Assembly: GCA_905220665.1 (NCBI GenBank)
Contig: CAJNAR010000168.1
Location: 310,001-374,000, forward strand
Direction of reading: 5' to 3'
Length of the DNA: 64,000 nucleotides
Source: Albugo candida
Lineage: Eukaryota > Oomycota > Peronosporomycetes > Albuginales > Albuginaceae
The position numbers were made by a program, and so were the translations under genes. The stretch's first letter is position 1. Every line of letters starts with the position of its first letter. The notes below the pieces were generated by a model that was not told where the DNA came from, did not search any database, and saw only the letters and a list, made by a program, of their open reading frames with translations. Shown in pieces: positions 58,229 through 64,000 of the stretch.

Positions 58229-58549
58229 ATGGCTGCATTTATCGACGAAAAAGATGAGCAAGATTATATTTATATTCGTTCAGTGTACGAAAGCCTCGAA
58301 TCTATGAATCAAGCGAGCGTCAAGCTGATCGTAATCGAGGAAGAAGTGGATGCTCTTTTTCTCGATCTCATTCTCGCTGAAGGTGCGAATGTCAAGAGTC
58401 GATAAAACCTTGCTCAAATTGAATACCTGATAGTGAAACTAGAATCCCTTAAAAGGCAATGTTTGCGTCTCAAAGCACTTGACGTTCTAAATGAAGACTC
58501 TGACGAACCTGCTCCAAAAATATCAGAGTATATCACACCAACTGGTTAG
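58229..58549 (+). CDS. Small helical protein, unknown
   Basis: Two exons, 58229-58382 and 58434-58549, join over a 51-nt GT-AG intron in frame, giving 89 residues. The protein is acidic and helical (EEEVDALFLDLILAE, VKLESLKRQCLRLKALDVLN). A weak resemblance to a BAG-type helix bundle could be chance. The gene starts only 68 bp after the C2CD3 stop on the same strand, so its promoter is either inside the gap or inside C2CD3. The frame is open a little further upstream without an ATG. Confidence 0.55.
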
Positions 58550-58589
58550 GCGGATGACTTAGAGGCAGAGGCCTGATTTGTTGTTGACT

Positions 58590-59340
58590 GCTACCAAGGC
58601 AATACAGCTCTGACTCGTGTCTTCTATTGTCGTTTCTGTGATCACTTTGTGCATATCTTTTGCACTTGCAGCGGGCGAAAAAGTACCTGAAGTATACGTG
58701 TCAGTGAATACGTGACCGGGATGAATGATGATTGCGCTTATTCGAGCAGATCTTGAGTCGATTGAAAGACATGTGATAATTGGTTTAAGGCAGCTTTAGA
58801 TGGTCGGTATCTATAATGCGTGCTCTATTGGTTCAGTGCGATGCTTCCCCACTTAAATGTGATTTGCACAGCCTTTGCTGATTCATGCAATTTGGTGTCT
58901 AGTTTCAGATTAGAAAGAAGCGCACGCGTCAGCTGAAAAGACCCTACAGCATCGATTTCGAATTGATCTATCAAAATCATCTTTAGTGGAATCCCTTAGC
59001 CTTCGGTTAAGTAATTTGCAGCATTATCAATTAGCAAATCTATCGGAATGCCGAGCAGTGATGCTGCGGAATTGGACATTGCAGCTGAAAGGCACAAATT
59101 TCTACGGCTGAAGCTCACGTAACTTTACATCAAATAAACGATAGCTCTGAAAACGAAACTGAGCCAACTGAGATTTAAGAATTTTTGCACTTCTTCCGCT
59201 TCCTTCACCAGCCTTGTTGTTGCTACAACGTTTCATCGCTCCTTCATATAAATTCTAACGACCTCTAGGCCTATACCACGAATGCTTCCTATGATAGTCG
59301 TGGTCTTTTGCTTCTCTATGATCTTGCTGTGTATCGCGCG
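58590..59340 (-). pseudogene. Short-chain dehydrogenase pseudogene
   Basis: Minus-strand pieces follow the neighbouring intact SDR in order: a remnant of the cofactor loop near 59265-59310 (TTTIIGSIRGIGL), then GIPIDLLIDNAANYLTEG near 59000-59050 with an in-frame stop, then DQFEIDAVGSFQLTRALL and SNLKLDTK near 58900-58970, and IIIHPGHVFTD near 58705-58740. The matching parts of the intact gene are VPVHLLINNAGIL, QFEVNTVGVFLMTRSFLPNL and LHPGFVKTD. Stops and shifts show decay. It looks like a tandem duplicate. Confidence 0.72.
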
Positions 59341-59486
59341 ATATGCTGTCAATAGCTTACATTATACACTAATGAAAAGCGACACTCATTTTGTAAAATT
59401 GTGAAAAAATGGCTTCGACATAGGAGATATAAAAGAATGTAAAAGACATCAAATTCATTGTTAGATTGAATATGTTGATTAATTAC

Positions 59487-60236
59487 TTACCACGGGATCA
59501 CCCCTCCCTTGTACGATAGGAACTTGCCTGTATCTTGGAGTTTTATTCCATCCAAAACCTTCACCAGTCCCGCAGTACTTTCATCCGGAGTGATAGTTCC
59601 TTTCATTTGCGTCATATCAGTTTTGACAAAGCCAGGATGTAACGTCACGGAGATGATATTATCACGCTTCAGATCATGTGCAAATGACTTATTGATCATG
59701 TTGACTGCAACTTTTGAAGCTCGATAGCCATAATAGCCGCCCGAATTATTGTCTTGGATGCTTCCAATGCGAGAGGAGATTTGTGCAACAATAGCACTTC
59801 CATCCTTTTCCGCCGCAAGTTTCAGATTGGGCAAGAATGATCGAGTCATGAGAAAAACACCGACAGTGTTCACCTCAAACTGACGCATCAGATCTTCCTT
59901 CGTGGTATCCATAAATCCTCCAGGTTTTAGTATTCCTGCATTGTTAATCAGTAGATGTACCGGGACTTCCTTTAGAGAGATAGCCGCTTTGTGAATTGAA
60001 TTCTCGTCTGATGTGTCCAATGTGACCACTTTCCATGGCTTTAATGCATTCAGCTAGAATCATACAAAAATTGTGAGAATTGCAAAAAGTGGCACGAATT
60101 AGACACATACTTTTTCGGCTGCATCTAGATTACGAACAGACGCTATGACATTCCATCCTTCGTTCTTGTAATGCTGGGCAAACGCATAACCAATACCGCG
60201 ATTGCATCCCGTGATGAAAACAGTCTTTGGTCCCAT
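59487..60236 (-). CDS. Short-chain dehydrogenase/reductase
   Basis: Two exons, 60236-60111 and 60053-59487, join over a 57-nt GT-AG intron in frame, giving about 230 residues. The Rossmann cofactor motif is TGCNRGIGYAF, the NNAG motif is LLINNAGIL, and the catalytic YxxxK is YGYRASKVAVNM. The C-terminal part has LHPGFVKTDM. The type is a classical NAD(P)-dependent SDR of about 250 residues, like carbonyl reductases and the C-factor or sniffer group; the substrate is unknown. Its start is divergent from the SDF2-like gene, about 110 bp away. Confidence 0.88.
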
Positions 60237-60347
60237 TTCGGAAAAGTAGAAGTGAGTTCCTTCGAGATTCTAATAACATCGGTAGAATACCGGTACCTGT
60301 TGCTAAATTTCTGGACACGCTTTACTGAGCTTAAAATCGTCCACGTC

Positions 60348-61362
60348 ATGACTCCTTTTTGGACTCTGTTTGTACTCCTCTTGTCATGGACTCTGTTTTC
60401 TGTAGCTCGAAGCAAGGAAGAGACTCGATGCATTGGATGGAGAGCAACCTCCAATTGTAGTCCACACGCGAAAAAAAATCCTAAAAAAGACCGCTCTTGC
60501 AAAGAAACCATTTCAAAAGGGGAAAGCGGGTTCTGTGAATGTGAGGGACGACGACGTGTCAGAGAATCGAGATGTGATCATCATCCGTTTACGTGTGAGG
60601 AAGCTTGTAAAGTAGCGTCGTCAGCGGAACTGTCGTGTGAGTCCAAGCTTATCGTCTAAGTTCAGCTAATGTAATGTGCCTGTACTTTAGATCCCAAAGG
60701 CTTTGAATTTGTTACTTGTGGAAGCTCCATAAAGCTCGTCAATGAGGAAACTCGCTTTCGTCTACACTCTCATGAGATTTCCTATGGTACTGGCAGCCAG
60801 CAGCAATCCGTCACTGCTCACAGCTCGCGTAACGACGTCAACAGCTACTGGATTGTTAAGGAGGAAAATGAAGAAACGCCTTGTAACACAGGTAAGCATT
60901 TCAGTCAAAATTTTTCAATTTATCTATCGCATTTATCTGAGGAACTTTAAAGGTGAGAAAATCCAATGTGGATCAAAGATTCGATTGGAGCATGCATCCA
61001 CCCGTCGAAATTTGCATTCGCACAATTTCAAAGCTCCTTTGACAAAGTCTCATGATGAAGTGAGTGCTTTTGGAGTAGCAGGCGAAGGAGACTCTTTTGA
61101 CTCGTGGGTGCTGGAATGTCTGGAAGACATGCAGTGCACGGCTGCAGGTCAATGTGAAGACGGCGGTTATTGGAAACGAGGCAGTCTTGTCCGTCTGCGC
61201 AACGCCATCACTGGGACGTATCTACTAACCTCGAATCAGAAACGTTTTGACGACTCGAATTGTCCCCAATGTCCCATCAACGGACAACAAGAGGTCAGTG
61301 CGGCTTCGAAAGTCGATGAAAAAACAACTTGGTTTGCAGAAGAAGGGGTTTACGTCATTTAG
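60348..61362 (+). CDS. SDF2-like MIR-domain protein with cysteine-rich N terminus
   Basis: Three exons, 60348-60636, 60691-60891 and 60953-61362, joined by GT-AG introns of 54 and 61 nt in frame, give 299 residues. A signal peptide (FWTLFVLLLSWTLFSVARS) starts the protein. A cysteine-rich region of about 70 residues follows, then a MIR domain: FEFVTCGSSIKLVNEETRFR, QQQSVTAHSSRNDVNSYW, then LEHASTRRNLHSHNFKAPL. These match SDF2, an ER chaperone cofactor linked to protein quality control and O-mannosylation. The extra N-terminal part is not typical of SDF2, and the C terminus (EEGVYVI) lacks HDEL. Confidence 0.83.
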
Positions 61363-61444
61363 GAGGCCAGAGTCCGAGGGATAGACGAATTTTTGGAAGA
61401 AATGAAAAGCATTCGATTTGACATGTTCAAAATACCGCTCTTAA

Positions 61445-62134
61445 TCAGACCTTATCAAAATGAACATGGACATTGTCCTTCACTGCAATTTGACCCATAT
61501 ATCCGCTGTACTGATAGTTTATTCCCAGAGTTTCTAAAATGTTACGCTTCTGCGTTTCCTTTTTCAGTATTCTTTTGCAGCGCTTTCGTTCCTGAAGAAA
61601 TGTTCGTTCGGCATTATATTCCTTTCGACTTTGTGCCACGTGATTGTGCACTTTGAAAGCTTTGTTGGCTCCGACAAATAAGCGTTCATGAATGCGAGTG
61701 GTAGGAATTAGATGACACGCTAATTTGTGATCGAAAAGACAATAATCGTTCATGGTTTCGGCCACTATTTTCGCAACTTCTGCATCCTGGAATTCGATAA
61801 AAGCAAAATGTTTTGATTTGCCTGTTCGTTTATTCCGAGATAATCGTAGGCGCGTGACTTTTCCAAACTGTTTGAAGAAACCCGACATTTGTTCCTCGTA
61901 AAACCCATGGGGTATTCTACCCAAATAAACAACTCGGGACGATTCCGATTGCGTCGCATTATTCTCCGCTGCAAGTCGAGCTTTTTTACTTTTCGTGGCG
62001 ATAGGTATTGGAATGATATTCTCTTTTGTTTCCAGTTGCGTATTATTCTTTGTATTTTGCTCATTGTCGCTGTCAGAATTCCATTCTTCGCCTTGTAATT
62101 TTTCTAATTCGGTTGTAATCGAATTGGAGACCAT
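61445..62134 (-). CDS. Nucleolar RRM protein, NIFK/Nop15-like
   Basis: One exon of 229 codons from the ATG at 62132-62134. After a short acidic and basic N terminus, an RRM occupies residues about 65-145: VVYLGRIPHGFYEEQMSGFF is RNP2 and KSKHFAFIEFQDAEVAKIVA is RNP1, followed by CHLIPTTRIHERLF. The C-terminal tail is lysine- and arginine-rich (ERKRCKRILKKETQKRNIL). The layout matches NIFK and yeast Nop15, which act in 60S ribosomal subunit assembly in the nucleolus. It overlaps the 3' neighbourhood of the SDF2-like gene by about 80 bp of spacing. Confidence 0.85.
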   Translation of the reverse strand: MVSNSITTELEKLQGEEWNSDSDNEQNTKNNTQLETKENIIPIPIATKSKKARLAAENNATQSESSRVVYLGRIPHGFYEEQMSGFFKQFGKVTRLRLSRNKRTGKSKHFAFIEFQDAEVAKIVAETMNDYCLFDHKLACHLIPTTRIHERLFVGANKAFKVHNHVAQSRKEYNAERTFLQERKRCKRILKKETQKRNILETLGINYQYSGYMGQIAVKDNVHVHFDKV

Positions 62135-62765
62135 TTTTGATTGGCGTCAAGCAAGTGAAAATAATGAGCGCCATATATATTTTCTACCAGTTATGTGTTA
62201 AATGTTCGGATGCAAGTACGACCTTTAACAGTGCAGATGATCTTTTGACCTTTCTATTGCAATTACGGAGCCGCTTGGAATCATCGCATACATCAAAGGG
62301 TCGGTTATGCAACGACAGACTACGGTTGCATAACGGACGTAGATACATTGCCAAAAGAGAAACTAAAAAAACCACAAGATTCCATCGCTCGTAACCAGGG
62401 TTCGACAAGGCAGAAACGAGATTGGCGCCGCATCGAACGATCACAAAAGATCTCCACACAATTTTGTGTTCCACAAATACGAAAAATTATCATTCCAACG
62501 ACTCTTACTAGTCGCGTAGCCCTTTTGCACTTGAAGGCGAAATAGCTTGCTATTTATATATATTGCACATTCAGGAAAGACTTCATTCTTCTCGTCAATC
62601 TTTTAGACGTCCTTTTTGAACGTAGGTCCATGAATAGCCGTGACTGAGTGTTGTCATTGGCATCTATATTCATCTTGATCACAGCACTCATTGCTATTAC
62701 GGATTTCATAATGATGTTAGGTCGAAAGCTGCGAACAAAGGTGCTAGTGCTGAAGAAGATTACTG
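62135..62765. promoter_or_regulatory. Divergent gap between NIFK-like gene and MADS gene
   Basis: About 630 bases holding the promoter of the NIFK-like gene and the leader of the MADS gene. A 77-codon frame starting at 62164 (plus) is possible, but all three plus-strand frames look equally protein-like here, so I do not call it a gene. Confidence 0.4.
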
Positions 62766-64000
62766 ATGGGTCGGAAGAAAATCAAGATCCAGCGGATCGA
62801 AGATGACCGCAACCGTCATGTGAGTGACTTCGATAAAAGAATGAAGCATTGAATTGAGAATGATTCGAACAGGTGACCTTCACCAAACGAAAGAATGGAA
62901 TCTTCAAAAAGGCGATGGAGCTGTCAAAGTTATGCGATTGTGAGATCGCACTTATTGTATTCGATTCCAACGAGAAGCTCTATCAATACTCGAGCGCAAG
63001 TGTGGATCAGATTCTACTAAAGTATACCGAATATCGAGACCCTTATGAGATGAAAGACAACAGCGATGTAATAAAACTGTGCTTGTCATTGTAAACAGTT
63101 TCTTATCGTTTGTGGTCTTCAAGTACGAGATTTTATTCGGTGAGAAAAAGAAACGAAACAAAGAAGGTTCTATCTCCGAAACGCCAACTGGAACACCTAC
63201 CACAAAACAAGACGGAGATCAAGAAAGTGAACAAGATGTTATGGATCACAGGAATGGGGCAGGAAATAAGAAACGAGTGCAGCGAGGCTTTCAACAGCTA
63301 TTAAAAAAAGACCAATTGTCTTATATCCCGCCTACACTTCCAATATATCAACACGGGGTAAATATCTATATTCATTCGAGACGTAGCTTTTTGGGAAATA
63401 ATGACTGTGACATCTGTAGCTCGGTATGCTAGGAGGAATGCAATCACATCATATGTTTGCGGGGCTTACTAGTCCACCAAATCTTTCTGGCATCTTACCT
63501 TCACCGACCAGTATGTTTAGAGTCTCTCTTAGCCGACATTTGTATCTCACCATGAATCATCACGTAGCTGGCATGCTCTTTCGTCATGATTTTAGCCCCA
63601 ACTCTCAGACAATGTTTGGCTCTCAGCACCATCAGTTCTGGAATGCGGCAGATAATCACGAGAAAAATAGTTTGCTTGGGCTAAACTTGGTTCCTTCTGA
63701 CTTTGAGAGAGATTCGATGCAAAATGTTGCCAAACATTCCGCTTATCACTCGAAGCGAAGTTCTAGCCCCTCTAAGTGCACTTCCTACTATCAAGAATCA
63801 CCACTTGGGAACCATACTATGATGTCTACGGACTTCAGAGACTTTTCTGTCAATCCGGGAACCTTTGGGAATGAATTGCAAATGCATTTGGACGGTCAAA
63901 CTGTGCGTGATAAACTTGAAGGTGACGGTAGCGAAAAAGACGATAATGGAAATAGTAAGAATGTCGCAGCTCGAATAGAACGTGAACCATCTACAACGGC
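62766..64000 (+). CDS. MEF2-type MADS-box transcription factor, partial
   Basis: Exons 62766-62819, 62873-63067, 63124-63357 and 63420 onward join in frame with GT-AG introns of 53, 56 and 62 nt; the last exon is open to the window end, so the C terminus is missing. The MADS domain is split by the first intron: [18 protein letters not shown] and [20 protein letters not shown] then [19 protein letters not shown]. The residues that distinguish the MEF2 type from the SRF type fit MEF2. A short MEF2-like helix region ([19 protein letters not shown]) follows. The rest is rich in serine, histidine and methionine, likely an activation domain. It should bind CTA(A/T)4TAG-like sites in the nucleus. 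Confidence 0.9.

Noticed and set aside
62164..62545. Possible small gene on the plus strand
   Set aside because: All three frames look equally protein-like and overlap; no splice model or domain supports any.

Overview
The window looks like nuclear DNA of an oomycete, probably a white-rust type (Albugo-like; this is inference). Genes lie on both strands, mostly less than 500 bp apart. Introns are short (about 45-70 nt) and nearly all GT-AG. There are flagellar and centriole genes, which suit a zoospore-forming organism, oomycete-style domain fusions (FYVE-GAF, PH plus CRAL-TRIO, WW plus cyclin), and decayed LTR retrotransposons. No tRNA, rRNA or CRISPR was seen.

Layout. 1-4.6 kb: broken Ty3/gypsy element with a chromodomain. 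4.8-11.9 kb: poorly resolved; exon-like pieces on the minus strand suggest one or more intron-rich genes. 11.9-30.1 kb: gene-dense core with a coiled-coil protein, a CFAP77-like axonemal protein, glucosidase II beta, TGS1 cap hypermethylase, a TPR protein, a CCCH zinc-finger protein, an unknown low-complexity protein, IFT20, threonine dehydratase, a PH-CRAL-TRIO protein and a PB1-LIR-UBA protein that looks like an autophagy receptor. 30.2-31.2 kb: a small ankyrin protein with a bacterial-Ig-like domain. 31.4-35.3 kb: uncertain. 35.3-39.4 kb: two decayed copia elements facing away from each other. 39.4-42.1 kb: uncertain. 42.1-64.0 kb: dense again, with a CCT-domain protein, WW-cyclin Y, FYVE-GAF, COA7-like Sel1 protein, DZIP1 homologue, C2CD3 homologue, a small unknown gene, an SDR pseudogene beside an intact SDR, an SDF2-like MIR protein, a nucleolar RRM protein (NIFK/Nop15) and the first part of a MEF2-type MADS-box gene that runs off the end.

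The strongest theme is cilium biology. Four genes (CFAP77-like, IFT20, DZIP1, C2CD3) belong to the axoneme, intraflagellar transport and basal body. DZIP1 and C2CD3 are head to head with only 84 bp between their start codons, and both carry TQT motifs of the dynein light chain LC8 type. A secretory-pathway theme (glucosidase II beta, SDF2-like) also appears; both proteins lack the usual HDEL-type ending. Many genes were assembled by hand from short exons, so exact starts and splice sites are less certain than gene identity.
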